Assembly: GCF_000359585.1 (NCBI RefSeq)
Contig: NZ_APMH01000019.1
Location: forward strand, 1 to 64,000
Length of the DNA: 64,000 bases
Source: Clostridium tyrobutyricum DSM 2637 = ATCC 25755 = JCM 11008
Lineage (GTDB): Bacteria > Bacillota > Clostridia > Clostridiales > Clostridiaceae
Direction: 5' to 3'
Below, one piece after another: positions 8,018 through 15,951 of this stretch. Under the pieces are notes generated by a model. The model saw nothing but the letters and a program-made list of their open reading frames with translations. It did not search any database and was not told where the DNA came from. The stretch's first letter is position 1. Every line of letters starts with the position of its first letter. The position numbers were made by a program, and so were the translations under genes.

Positions 8018-8650
8018 TCAAAACAACTCCTTGATTTTTAATTTTAATTTCTGTACGGATTTACTAATATCCAAATTCATTACTACTTTAGATAAATTGT
8101 CAAAATGAATTTGATTCGGCAGTAATGAGATAAAACATATTCCAACCCCCATTTTCCTGACAAAGACTATTTCACAGTTTTTTCCACAGTAGCTGTTATA
8201 ATTATCATGCATAATCTGAAGTACACTTTTGCTCTCTTCAATAGTAATATTCCCTACTGATAGAAACTCCTGCAATATAGTCATGTATAGTATTTCATTA
8301 AATGAATAAATAGAAGCTTTAGAATTAAAATCACCATATATTTTTATTACATCTTCCATAATAATTCCCTTTTCAATAATATCCTCACATGAAATTTTAA
8401 TGTTGGAGACTTCATTAGAAAAAATTTGGGCCAAATCATCTAAAGACGTATCATCTTTTAAATTTTTTATTTTTTGTACTCTATCAAGTATTTCTTCTCT
8501 TGGGAAAAAAGTTTCCTGACCTGTAAAAGAAGCTTTTTTTATAAACCATTCCTCAGGAATTATTTTTTTTCGCTTCCATCTATAGAGTTGACCATAGGAT
8601 ATGTCTGTTAATTTCAAAAGCTCTTTTTTAGAAATTAAATTTTCTTCCAT
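8018..8650 (-). CDS. DUF4004 / YhbD-like MerR-type HTH protein
   Basis: This 210-residue protein starts with a helix-turn-helix of the MerR kind (LISKKELLKLTDISYGQLYR, then WKRKKIIPEEWF, and FFPREEILDRVQKIKNLKD). The rest has no recognised catalytic motif. It matches the B. subtilis YhbD family, which is always found with bactofilins. The longest frame starts earlier, but the ATG at 8650 follows AAGGAGTG closely. The stop overlaps the start zone of the bactofilin, so the two are co-translated. A 19-bp perfect palindrome at 8676-8694 lies 26 bases upstream of the start and may be its own operator (inference). Confidence 0.8.
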   Translation of the reverse strand: MEENLISKKELLKLTDISYGQLYRWKRKKIIPEEWFIKKASFTGQETFFPREEILDRVQKIKNLKDDTSLDDLAQIFSNEVSNIKISCEDIIEKGIIMEDVIKIYGDFNSKASIYSFNEILYMTILQEFLSVGNITIEESKSVLQIMHDNYNSYCGKNCEIVFVRKMGVGICFISLLPNQIHFDNLSKVVMNLDISKSVQKLKLKIKELF

Positions 8651-8675
8651 AAATTTCACTCCTTGAATATAGTGT

Positions 8676-8694
8676 AACATAACATTGTTATGTT
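8676..8694. promoter_or_regulatory. 19-bp palindromic operator between yhbD-like and LOG genes
   Basis: AACATAACA and TGTTATGTT flank a single central base, giving an exact dyad. It lies in the divergent region between the MerR-type gene (start 8650) and the LOG gene (start 8779). MerR-type regulators bind dyads of about this length near their own promoters. Confidence 0.55.
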
Positions 8695-8778
8695 GTAAAT
8701 ATTATTTACATATAATTAATTTACTTATACAAGCACATTAATTATAATTAATATATATCTATGACAGGAGGATCTATT

Positions 8779-9348
8779 ATGAAAAGAATTTGTGTATATT
8801 CGGGATCAAGCTCGGGTATCAACAAAGAATATAGTAAATTTGCCAGATTGCTTGGAAAAGAATTAGTCAAAAATAATATTGATTTGGTTTATGGAGGCTC
8901 AAAAACAGGTCTTATGGGAGACATATCAGATGAAGTGTTTAAAAACAATGGTAAGGTAATAGGTATAATTCCACAAATACCCCTCTTAGAAGAAAAGACA
9001 AGCAAAAATCTCACTAAACTTATTAAAGTAAAAAATATGAGTGAACGTAAAGAAAAGATGTCTGACCTTTCTGATGGATTTGTAGCTCTTCCTGGAGGAC
9101 TTGGTACATATGAAGAACTATTTGATACTTTAAGTTGGGCTAGAATCGGGATTCATCAAAAACCCATAGGTTTATTAAATATATCAAATTATTTTGATCC
9201 CCTGATATATATGCTTGAAAATTCATATAAGGAAGGATTTATAAGTAAATTAAGTATGAAACTATTATTGATTTCAGATAATCCCTGTGAATTGATAAAT
9301 AGTATGAAGATTTCATGTAGACAACAAATAGAAATCAGAAAATCATAA
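8779..9348 (+). CDS. LOG-family (TIGR00730) nucleotide phosphoribohydrolase
   Basis: This 189-residue protein belongs to the LOG family, often misnamed lysine decarboxylase. It hydrolyses nucleoside 5'-monophosphates such as AMP or cytokinin ribotides to base and ribose 5-phosphate. The Rossmann start ICVYSGSSSG, the middle YGGSKTGLMG and the signature PGGLGTYEELFD are all present. The ATG at 8779 follows AGGAGG; an earlier ATG at 8761 lies before that site. The gene is single and ends in a strong terminator shared with convergent spoIIP. The in vivo substrate in clostridia is not known. Confidence 0.9.
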   Translation: MKRICVYSGSSSGINKEYSKFARLLGKELVKNNIDLVYGGSKTGLMGDISDEVFKNNGKVIGIIPQIPLLEEKTSKNLTKLIKVKNMSERKEKMSDLSDGFVALPGGLGTYEELFDTLSWARIGIHQKPIGLLNISNYFDPLIYMLENSYKEGFISKLSMKLLLISDNPCELINSMKISCRQQIEIRKS

Positions 9349-9369
9349 AAAATTTTTCTGATTTCTATT
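9327..9369. terminator. Bidirectional terminator between LOG gene and spoIIP
   Basis: Arms 9327-9342 and 9354-9369 are perfect 16-base inverted repeats. The stem carries A-runs on one side and T-runs on the other, so it can end transcripts from both directions. It overlaps the last codons of the LOG gene. Confidence 0.8.
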
Positions 9370-9375
9370 ATCAAT

Positions 9376-10452
9376 TTACTTTATAACTTGTGCAATTATT
9401 CTTGCTAAATATTTCATAGAAGCCTGAGCTTCAGTTGTAGTATTTATGTCTGAACCAACTTCTATCAATATTGCATTATTACTCATACCTTGATTAAAAT
9501 TTCTTATGCCGTGATTATAATACAATACTCCTTTTGCAAAACCAGGATACAACTGATTAGATACTTGAAGTATCTGATTAGCCAATGCCATATTTTTGCT
9601 AAAATGAGGGTTGTTTCTAGACATCACCATCATATAATTTGCTATACTCTCTCCATTTATATTCATTGTAACAGCATTTTTGTCTTCTATGGAATCTCTG
9701 TGAATATCTATTATTAGCTTGAAATCTCCATATTTTTTCAAATATTTACCTAAAGTAATGGCTGATCTGTCATAACTCCTATTATATGCCTCTGCATCAT
9801 GTACAGTCCTATCATTTATTCCGGATATACCATATTTATTTAATTCAGAAATCAATTTATCTCCTACAGATACAACATTTTGAGTATCATCAAAACTATT
9901 TGGATCTCCAGGTTTATAGCTTTCCGTAGTATGTGTATGATATATTAATACATCTGGTTTTTCTTTGTTCATTTTCCTTTTTAAACTTGGATCAAATACG
10001 CTTACCTTGTCAGCTGGTGAATTTGAATTATTGCCCCTACTTAAATTTGAGTTGTCACCATTTTTTGCGATCTGCTTGTTGTCAAGTTTAAACTCATCTA
10101 TATTTGAATTATTGATTTCACTAGAAGTATTTATACCTAAAAATGCTGCTTCTTTTCCCAATATAGATAGAGGATTTCGTGTATTTATATTAAAAATATT
10201 TAATGGAAAACTATTTGATAGAAAACTGCTTTCCGCCATATCATCCTCGCTGAATGATGTTGCTTTAACTGCAGGCATAGCATAATTCAATACCTGAACA
10301 TAAAACATATTTCCTCTAATTTTATTATTGTTGTTACCTGCCTCTACTAAATATGGAAGAATTATTACGAATATAAGACTTATAATCAAAGTGCATATTT
10401 CAAATTTAGGACTGTCATTTCTGCTGAATTTTTTATACTTCAATACATTCAC
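9376..10452 (-). CDS. spoIIP: Stage II sporulation protein P (SpoIIP)
   Basis: SpoIIP is a cell-wall amidase and endopeptidase that, with SpoIID and SpoIIM, thins septal peptidoglycan during engulfment. One membrane helix lies near residues 20-38. The extracellular domain carries the metal-binding motif VLIYHTHTTESY, followed later by LIIDIHRDS and ILIEVGSD, all hallmarks of the family. The length (358 residues) fits. The start is GTG at 10452 or TTG at 10443; a perfect hairpin separates the GGGGGG ribosome site from either codon (see the separate entry). In the mother cell the gene is normally under sigma-E; I could not recognise a convincing sigma-E promoter. Confidence 0.95.
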   Translation of the reverse strand: MNVLKYKKFSRNDSPKFEICTLIISLIFVIILPYLVEAGNNNNKIRGNMFYVQVLNYAMPAVKATSFSEDDMAESSFLSNSFPLNIFNINTRNPLSILGKEAAFLGINTSSEINNSNIDEFKLDNKQIAKNGDNSNLSRGNNSNSPADKVSVFDPSLKRKMNKEKPDVLIYHTHTTESYKPGDPNSFDDTQNVVSVGDKLISELNKYGISGINDRTVHDAEAYNRSYDRSAITLGKYLKKYGDFKLIIDIHRDSIEDKNAVTMNINGESIANYMMVMSRNNPHFSKNMALANQILQVSNQLYPGFAKGVLYYNHGIRNFNQGMSNNAILIEVGSDINTTTEAQASMKYLARIIAQVIK

Positions 10453-10473
10453 TGCTTTAAATTATAAAGCAGT
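10451..10473 (-). promoter_or_regulatory. Hairpin between ribosome binding site and start codon of spoIIP
   Basis: On the minus-strand RNA a GAGGGGGG site is followed by one A, then a perfect 9-bp hairpin (arms ACTGCTTTA and TAAAGCAGT, 5-base loop), and the GTG overlaps its base. In linear form the ribosome site is about 25 bases from the start. With the hairpin folded, the site would come next to GTG 10452, or 8 bases from TTG 10443. Confidence 0.6.
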
Positions 10474-10507
10474 TCCCCCCTCTCATATACACTAATTTGT
10501 ATTTATT

Positions 10508-11650
10508 TTATTTATCATCTAAAATCCAGTAAACAAATACAGTAATAGGGATTGTAAATATCAAACCTATACTACTTGCAAAAGTTTTTATTATATCCGA
10601 AGCAATCATATCTTGATTTATTATATCTATAAATCTACTGTTATTTGACATATATCCCAATATCAAAAATACAGTTCCACTAATATACGCCAATACCAAT
10701 GTAGTAGTCATAGTCCCTATGGTATCCCTGCCTACACTCATACCAGCTCTTACAATGCTTCCTTTTGAAATTCTTGGATTATTGTCCCTTAATTCCTTCA
10801 TAGTTGAAGCTATAGACATACTTACATCCATTATTGCACCTAAAGCTCCTATAAGTATACATCCAAATAAAATTGCCTTGAAATTCAATGGATTTTTTAA
10901 AACAGCATCCATAAGTAATTGGGCGTCTTCAGTACCAACTCCTGAAACTCTAGTAGATCTAATAGACATAAAAGCTATTACACCTGCTATAACTACTCCA
11001 CTGCTTGTTCCTAAAATTGCCGCTGCCGTTTTTTTATTAAAGCCACTAATTATAACAAAAGTTACCATAGTTATAAATATACAAATAACTATAGAAACTG
11101 TAATAGGATTATGTCCTTGTAGAATTAATGGTAAAAATACTTTTATAATTACCAGACATGTTATTCCTAAAGTTATCAATGATTTAAACCCTCTTATTCC
11201 GCCAATTACAACAATAGAAATTATAAAAAATATAAGTAGATGAATTAATTGTTTATCTCTCACTACTTGATATATACTAAATGTGTTTACTTTTCCACTA
11301 CTATCTTCACCTATGGACAAAAAAACTTCATCACCTGTTTTAAATTCTATGTTATCTGGTTTTGAAGTTTGCATATCATGCTCAATATCAAATTCCTCAC
11401 CATTGTGCTTTCCTTCTATAATTTTTACTCGTAGATTTTGTCGTTTTAGATTGTTGCCTTTATTTTTAGAAACTATTTTAATTATTTTGGATTTGACTAT
11501 TTTTCCAGAATTATTATCTGAAACAGAAGACTCATTATTCATTGGTTGATCTGCTTTTACTTCTAAGGAACTAAATAAAATAATTGGAATTACTATAATT
11601 ATAAAAAGTAAAAGACATTTATATATCTTTTTATGTATCTTATTGGACAT
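10508..11650 (-). CDS. YibE/F-family integral membrane protein
   Basis: This 380-residue protein has a signal-anchor helix at the N-terminus, an extracellular domain of about 100 residues (IVSKNKGNNLKRQNL, KTGDEVFLSI) and about eight membrane helices in the second half. The motifs GGIRGFKSL, QGHNPITVSIVICIF and GALGAIMDVSMSIASTM are typical of the YibE/F family. Its function is unknown, although transport has been suggested. The ATG at 11650 is 8 bases after GGGAG; ATG/GTG codons just upstream overlap that site. It lies upstream of spoIIP on the same strand with 55 bases between. A decayed paralogue piece lies nearby at 12763-13048. Confidence 0.85.
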   Translation of the reverse strand: MSNKIHKKIYKCLLLFIIIVIPIILFSSLEVKADQPMNNESSVSDNNSGKIVKSKIIKIVSKNKGNNLKRQNLRVKIIEGKHNGEEFDIEHDMQTSKPDNIEFKTGDEVFLSIGEDSSGKVNTFSIYQVVRDKQLIHLLIFFIISIVVIGGIRGFKSLITLGITCLVIIKVFLPLILQGHNPITVSIVICIFITMVTFVIISGFNKKTAAAILGTSSGVVIAGVIAFMSIRSTRVSGVGTEDAQLLMDAVLKNPLNFKAILFGCILIGALGAIMDVSMSIASTMKELRDNNPRISKGSIVRAGMSVGRDTIGTMTTTLVLAYISGTVFLILGYMSNNSRFIDIINQDMIASDIIKTFASSIGLIFTIPITVFVYWILDDK

Positions 11651-11735
11651 TTTCATCACTCCCTGTTTTAACGCTTATTAAATACTATTCAATTATTTTA
11701 AAAATATAACAAAGAAATATTTTATTTACTATACA

Positions 11736-11793
11736 TTGACAATAATTATCCCTTGAACTATTATATATGTAAATGCAAATTAATTGCATTTAC
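11736..11793 (+). promoter_or_regulatory. Promoter and dyad operator of the zinc-binding lipoprotein gene
   Basis: TTGACA (11736-11741) and TATTAT (11759-11764) are 17 bases apart. Immediately downstream, GTAAATGCAA (11769-11778) and TTGCATTTAC (11784-11793) form a perfect inverted repeat with a 5-base spacer. The dyad covers the expected transcription start, the classic place for a repressor. Its size and AT-rich form are compatible with a Zur/Fur-type metalloregulator, given the downstream gene (inference). Confidence 0.75.
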
Positions 11794-11815
11794 TTATTTT
11801 AGGGAGGGTAATAAA

Positions 11816-12739
11816 ATGCCAAAAAAAAATAGTATAATTGCATTGGTTGTGATACTTAGTTGTATTACATTTATTTTTTCTGGTTGCAATAATACAAATC
11901 AAAAAACTTCAGGTAGTACAAATGGATCCAAGGTAAAAGTAGTTGTATCTTTCAATGCAATGAGAGAATTTGCATCAGCTATAGGTAAGGATAAAATAGA
12001 TATTACAACTATAATACCTAATGGTACTGAGCCTCATGATTTTGAGCCTACTGCCAAAGATATTAAAACTTTAGGCACTTCAGATATATTTGTATATAGT
12101 GGCCTTGGAATGGAATCATGGAAAGATAAAGTTATAAATTCTGCAGGAAATAAAAATTTAATTGCGGTAGATGCTTCACAGGGAGTCACACCAATTAAAA
12201 ATACTGACAATGATGAAATAAAAGAACATGGTCAATATGACCCTCATATATGGCTAAGCCTAAAAGGAGCTGAAATTCAATCTAAGAACATAAGAAATGC
12301 ATTAATAAAAGCTGACCCTTCCAACAAGGTTTACTATGAAAAAAATTATAATGACTTTTCAAAACAGCTTAATAGCCTTTATAATGAATACACTAAAAAA
12401 TTTGCTTCTGTTAAAAATAAGAATTTTGTAACTGGGCATGCTGCTTTTGCATATCTTTGCAGAGATTATGGTTTAAAACAAAATAGCGTGGAAGGCATCT
12501 TTGCTGAAGGAGAACCATCTCCTAAAATACTTGAACAATTAGTAAACTACTGTAAACAAAATAAAATAAAAACTATATTTGTAGAAGATATGGTAAGTCC
12601 TAAAGTATCTAATACATTAGCTAAAGAAGTAGGTGCCAAAGTTGAAAAAATATATACATTGGAAAGTAAACAGGATAATAAAAACTATATTCAAAGTATG
12701 AGAGCCAATTTGGAAATGATTTATAACAGTTTGAAATAG
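11816..12739 (+). CDS. znuA: Zinc/manganese ABC-transporter substrate-binding lipoprotein (ZnuA/TroA-like)
   Basis: This 307-residue lipoprotein belongs to cluster A-I metal-binding proteins that deliver Zn(II) or Mn(II) to an ABC importer. It has a signal peptide with lipobox FSGC, and the metal-binding histidines are seen in NGTEPHDFEPT, YDPHIWLS and VTGHAAFAYLC, with an acidic ligand in FVEDMVSP. A short acidic region replaces the long His-rich loop of many ZnuA proteins. The ATG at 11816 has GGGAGGG upstream. No permease or ATPase gene follows: the next DNA is a YibE fragment. It must therefore work with components coded elsewhere, or act as an orphan. Confidence 0.88.
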   Translation: MPKKNSIIALVVILSCITFIFSGCNNTNQKTSGSTNGSKVKVVVSFNAMREFASAIGKDKIDITTIIPNGTEPHDFEPTAKDIKTLGTSDIFVYSGLGMESWKDKVINSAGNKNLIAVDASQGVTPIKNTDNDEIKEHGQYDPHIWLSLKGAEIQSKNIRNALIKADPSNKVYYEKNYNDFSKQLNSLYNEYTKKFASVKNKNFVTGHAAFAYLCRDYGLKQNSVEGIFAEGEPSPKILEQLVNYCKQNKIKTIFVEDMVSPKVSNTLAKEVGAKVEKIYTLESKQDNKNYIQSMRANLEMIYNSLK

Positions 12740-12762
12740 AATAATTTCTAGAGTTTAACCTT

Positions 12763-13048
12763 TTGGTTACATTTAACTTAAAATCATCTTACTATTCTAT
12801 AACTGTAAAAGCCAAAGTTATGGACTTAGGTAAGACAACGGGAACTGCATCATTAATATCATTATTCATTGTAATATTCAGTATTATAAAAATAATAATT
12901 TCATATATTAAGCCAGGTCATAATCCTACACTTATTACAATTATAGTATGTATATTTTTACTTATAATAAATAATCGGACTTATGCTTTTAGTACCATTT
13001 ACTGTAATAAGTATGGCCTATTTACATTTTAAATTTAAAAAAGATTAA
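12763..13048 (+). pseudogene. Truncated and frameshifted YibE/F-family remnant
   Basis: The reading frame contains YIKPGHNPTLITIIVCIFLL, closely matching QGHNPITVSIVICIF of the intact YibE-like protein at 10508-11650. A second piece in another frame, GLMLLVPFTVISMAYL, ending at 13046-13048, matches the C-terminal GLIFTIPITVFVYWIL of the same protein. The approximately 200 residues between them are missing. No good start codon or ribosome site is present. I infer an ancient duplicate or fusion product with a large internal deletion. Confidence 0.6.
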
Positions 13049-13050
13049 AA

Positions 13051-13093
13051 TAAAAGCATGGAATATAAAATTAAATATATATCCATGCTTTTA
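13051..13093. terminator. Bidirectional terminator
   Basis: Arms TAAAAGCATGGA (13051-13062) and TCCATGCTTTTA (13082-13093) are perfect inverted repeats. It sits between the plus-strand znuA/remnant region and the end of the convergent molybdenum hydroxylase gene at 13145. Confidence 0.75.
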
Positions 13094-13144
13094 TCGCGTT
13101 ACTAAAAGTAGTATATTTGTTATTACCAGGGAAATATCGTTATG

Positions 13145-15709
13145 TTATTTTCTATTGTAAAAAGTATTTTGTAATGGTAGATTAAATCTTCTTTTTCCAT
13201 CCAATTCATAATAGGCATCTGCTGCTGCAGAAATAGTAGGAATAAGTACAATCTCTCCTACACCCTTTGCTCCATAAGCCAGTTTACCCAATTTCTTTTC
13301 TATAAGTTTATACTGTATATCAGGTATTTCAGTAGATCTCCAGAGTCCTATAGTACCAAATTTTGATTTTACATATCCATTTTCTGTTTCAAACTTTTCC
13401 GTAAGTGCAAATCCCAGTCCCATAACTACTCCTCCTTCTATTTGCCCCTCTATATTAGTAGGATTTATTGCTGTTCCAACATCCTGGGCTACAAATACTT
13501 TGCATACTCTGCCTTCCTTATCCAAAACTACCAGTTGAACAGCATATCCATAAGATTCATGTTGTTTTGGATGTTCTTTTTTAGATGTAAGTCTATCTGT
13601 TACTGCTGTAAATTCTCCTTTAAATATTTCACCTTCAAGCTCATTTAAACTTTTATACTTTAATGCTTCCTTCAATTTAAGTGAAGCTCTTCTCGTAGCT
13701 TCTCCCGTAATTAATGTTTGTCTTGATGCTGTAGTAGCTCCTGAATCCGGGGTAATATCAGTATCTGGAGCACATCTTTCTATTAATTTGAGTGGTATTC
13801 CAGTAGTCTCTCCGCATATTTGTACCATAACAGTTCCAAGCCCTTGTCCTATGCACTGAGCTGAAGTTTCCAGTATTACTTTCCCACCTTTAATTTCAAG
13901 ATTACATCGTCCTGTATCTACTGTTCCAACTCCACATCCAGTATTTTTCATTGCAAGTCCAATACCTACATAATATTCTTTACTGCTTAAATATTTATAA
14001 TATTCTTCTTTAGAGGCTTTAATTACCTCTATAGCAGCTGTAGTTTCATCGCATATCTGGCCTGTAGGCAGTGAATCACCTGGTTTAGCTGCATTTTTGT
14101 ATCTAAATTTCCATTTATCAAGTCCAACTTTTTCTGCCAGTATATTAATATTGGTTTCACTTCCAAAAGTAGTCTGTGGAACACCAAATCCTCTAAATGC
14201 TCCTGCTGGAGGATTATTAGTATAAATTGCATAACCGTCAAGTTCAATATTAGGTATTCTATATGGTCCGCATAAATGAGTACATGCCCTTTCAAGTACA
14301 ACTGAACCAAGAGATGCATAAGCACCAGTATCTGCTAAAACTCTTGCTTTTAAAGCTGTTATTTTTCCATCTTCATCACATGCTGTTGTTATTTCAGTTT
14401 CCATGGCATGACGTTTTGGGTGAACCAAAAGGCTTTCTTCTCTACTGAATGTAACTTTGACAGGTCTTTTAGTATAGTAAGTCAACAGTGCTGCATGATG
14501 CTGCACCGTCAAATCCTCTTTTCCACCAAATCCTCCACCTACATAGGCAGAAATAACATGAACTTTATCTTTAGGCAATCCAAGTATATAACTTATTTCT
14601 TCATGATCGTGATGAATATGCTGTGAAGAAACATAAAGCGTTAAAACATCTTCCTTATAAAAGGCAATTGCAGATTCTGGTTCCATAAATGCATGATCTA
14701 TTGGCATTGTCTTATATGTCTTGGTTACCACATATTTTGAATTTGCAATAGCACTATCAGGATCCCCTCTTTTTACATAGGTATTACTTAAGACATTTCC
14801 CTTTTCATGAATTTTATAGGCATCTTCTTTTAAAGCATCATGTACATTTGTTATAGGTTTTAACTCCTCATATTCAACTTCAATTAAACTTAAAGCTTTA
14901 TTTAATATTTCCCTTGTTTCAGCTGCCACTATTGCAATGGCATCTCCAACATATCTCGTTTCTTCTCCTGGAGCAATCATTGTTGGCCAGTCTCTGAATA
15001 TATATCCTTGATAATTGTTGGCTGGTACATCTTCAGCAGTAAGTACTGCATGTACTCCTTTTAATTTTTTAGCTTTACTAGTATTTATACTAATTACCTT
15101 GGCTCTTGGATACTTAGATCTAAGTGCTTTACCATACAACATTCCTTCCATGTAGTAATCATCTGGATACATAGCTCGTCCTAAAGTTTTATCTACAGCA
15201 TCTATTCTAGACATTCTACTGCCAACTTTAGCCTCTTCATCAAGTTTAATATCAACATCTTTTCTAAAAGCTTCAGCAGCCATAAGTATTGCCTTTTCTA
15301 TTTTAACGTATCCTGTACATCTACATAAATTATTTTTTATAGCTTTCTTAACATCTACTGAAGTTGGCTCTGGATTATGATCTATCAATGCTTTAGCACT
15401 CATTACCATACCTGGTATACAAAATCCACACTGAACTGCACCTGCTTTTGCAAAAGCTTCTGAATATATCTTTTGTTCAGTTTCATTTAATCCTTCTACT
15501 GTAACTACATTTTTATTCTCTATATCTTTAATTTTCTTCGTACAGGCACGTACATTTTTGCCATCAATTAATACGATACATGCACCACAAGTTCCTTTGG
15601 CACATCCATTTTTTACTGAAGTCAATCTTGCTTCATCTCTTAAATAGTCAATCAATTTTAATTCTGCCGGCGCAGATACTTTATTTCCATTTAATATAAA
15701 AGTTATCAT
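13145..15709 (-). CDS. Molybdenum hydroxylase, fused [2Fe-2S] and Mo-binding domains (xanthine dehydrogenase/aldehyde oxidoreductase family)
   Basis: This 854-residue enzyme joins a ferredoxin-like Fe-S subunit and a molybdopterin subunit. The first cluster ligands are in CAKGTCGACIVLIDG, the second in CGFCIPGMVMSAKAL and NLCRCTGY. The Mo domain shows GGGFGGKEDL, GAFRGFGVPQT and the catalytic Glu in GAKGVGE. There is no FAD domain, so electrons must go to a separate partner. The substrate could be a purine or another N-heterocycle or an aldehyde; I cannot decide. The ATG at 15709 follows GGAGG; an in-frame upstream ATG adds 33 residues across a leader hairpin. It is monocistronic, and probably depends on the maturation cluster at 43-58 kb. 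Confidence 0.88.
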   Translation of the reverse strand: MITFILNGNKVSAPAELKLIDYLRDEARLTSVKNGCAKGTCGACIVLIDGKNVRACTKKIKDIENKNVVTVEGLNETEQKIYSEAFAKAGAVQCGFCIPGMVMSAKALIDHNPEPTSVDVKKAIKNNLCRCTGYVKIEKAILMAAEAFRKDVDIKLDEEAKVGSRMSRIDAVDKTLGRAMYPDDYYMEGMLYGKALRSKYPRAKVISINTSKAKKLKGVHAVLTAEDVPANNYQGYIFRDWPTMIAPGEETRYVGDAIAIVAAETREILNKALSLIEVEYEELKPITNVHDALKEDAYKIHEKGNVLSNTYVKRGDPDSAIANSKYVVTKTYKTMPIDHAFMEPESAIAFYKEDVLTLYVSSQHIHHDHEEISYILGLPKDKVHVISAYVGGGFGGKEDLTVQHHAALLTYYTKRPVKVTFSREESLLVHPKRHAMETEITTACDEDGKITALKARVLADTGAYASLGSVVLERACTHLCGPYRIPNIELDGYAIYTNNPPAGAFRGFGVPQTTFGSETNINILAEKVGLDKWKFRYKNAAKPGDSLPTGQICDETTAAIEVIKASKEEYYKYLSSKEYYVGIGLAMKNTGCGVGTVDTGRCNLEIKGGKVILETSAQCIGQGLGTVMVQICGETTGIPLKLIERCAPDTDITPDSGATTASRQTLITGEATRRASLKLKEALKYKSLNELEGEIFKGEFTAVTDRLTSKKEHPKQHESYGYAVQLVVLDKEGRVCKVFVAQDVGTAINPTNIEGQIEGGVVMGLGFALTEKFETENGYVKSKFGTIGLWRSTEIPDIQYKLIEKKLGKLAYGAKGVGEIVLIPTISAAADAYYELDGKRRFNLPLQNTFYNRK

Positions 15710-15740
15710 AATATCCTCCGAATTCATTTTCAATATTTTA

Positions 15741-15790
15741 CAATAAAAAAGCTGAAACCAACTTTCCATATTGAAAAGTGGTCCCAGCTC
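15741..15790 (-). terminator. Leader terminator (putative attenuator) before the molybdenum hydroxylase gene
   Basis: Between promoter and start codon the minus-strand RNA can form a long hairpin (5' arm from about 15790, 3' arm ending near 15750), with several G-U pairs, closed by six U and AUU. It would stop transcription before the gene unless an antiterminator forms. An ATG preceded by AGGAT starts just before the hairpin, in frame with the main gene. Confidence 0.65.
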
Positions 15791-15854
15791 AAACTGTCCT
15801 CTATTCATTTTAAAATCCTAAGACTTAAAACACAATTATTATATTTATGCATTA

Positions 15855-15883
15855 ATAATACATAATAATTTAAATACTGTCAA
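15855..15883 (-). promoter_or_regulatory. Promoter of the molybdenum hydroxylase gene
   Basis: TTGACA (15883-15878) and TATTAT (15860-15855) are 17 bases apart on the minus strand. The predicted start near 15848 gives a leader of about 140 bases. Confidence 0.75.
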
Positions 15884-15951
15884 TAAAAAATATATTATAT
15901 CTAAATTTGAACTATGATATAATATATTCTAAACTGGAGGTAAATTATATT

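Noticed and set aside
9490-9717. Plus-strand open frame inside spoIIP, and many similar overlapping frames
   Set aside because: They lack ribosome sites and lie opposite clearly conserved genes, so they are shadows of low-GC coding DNA.
15741-15795. T-box-like GGGACC in the leader of the molybdenum hydroxylase gene
   Set aside because: The leader is only about 140 bases long and lacks the specifier stem, AG-bulge and full T-box sequence; the downstream gene is not an amino-acid or tRNA gene.
15710-15808. N-terminal extension of 33 residues as the real start of the molybdenum hydroxylase
   Set aside because: It would run through the terminator hairpin and is absent from the usual Fe-S domain; ATG 15709 has a far better ribosome site. 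It is kept only as a possible regulatory leader.
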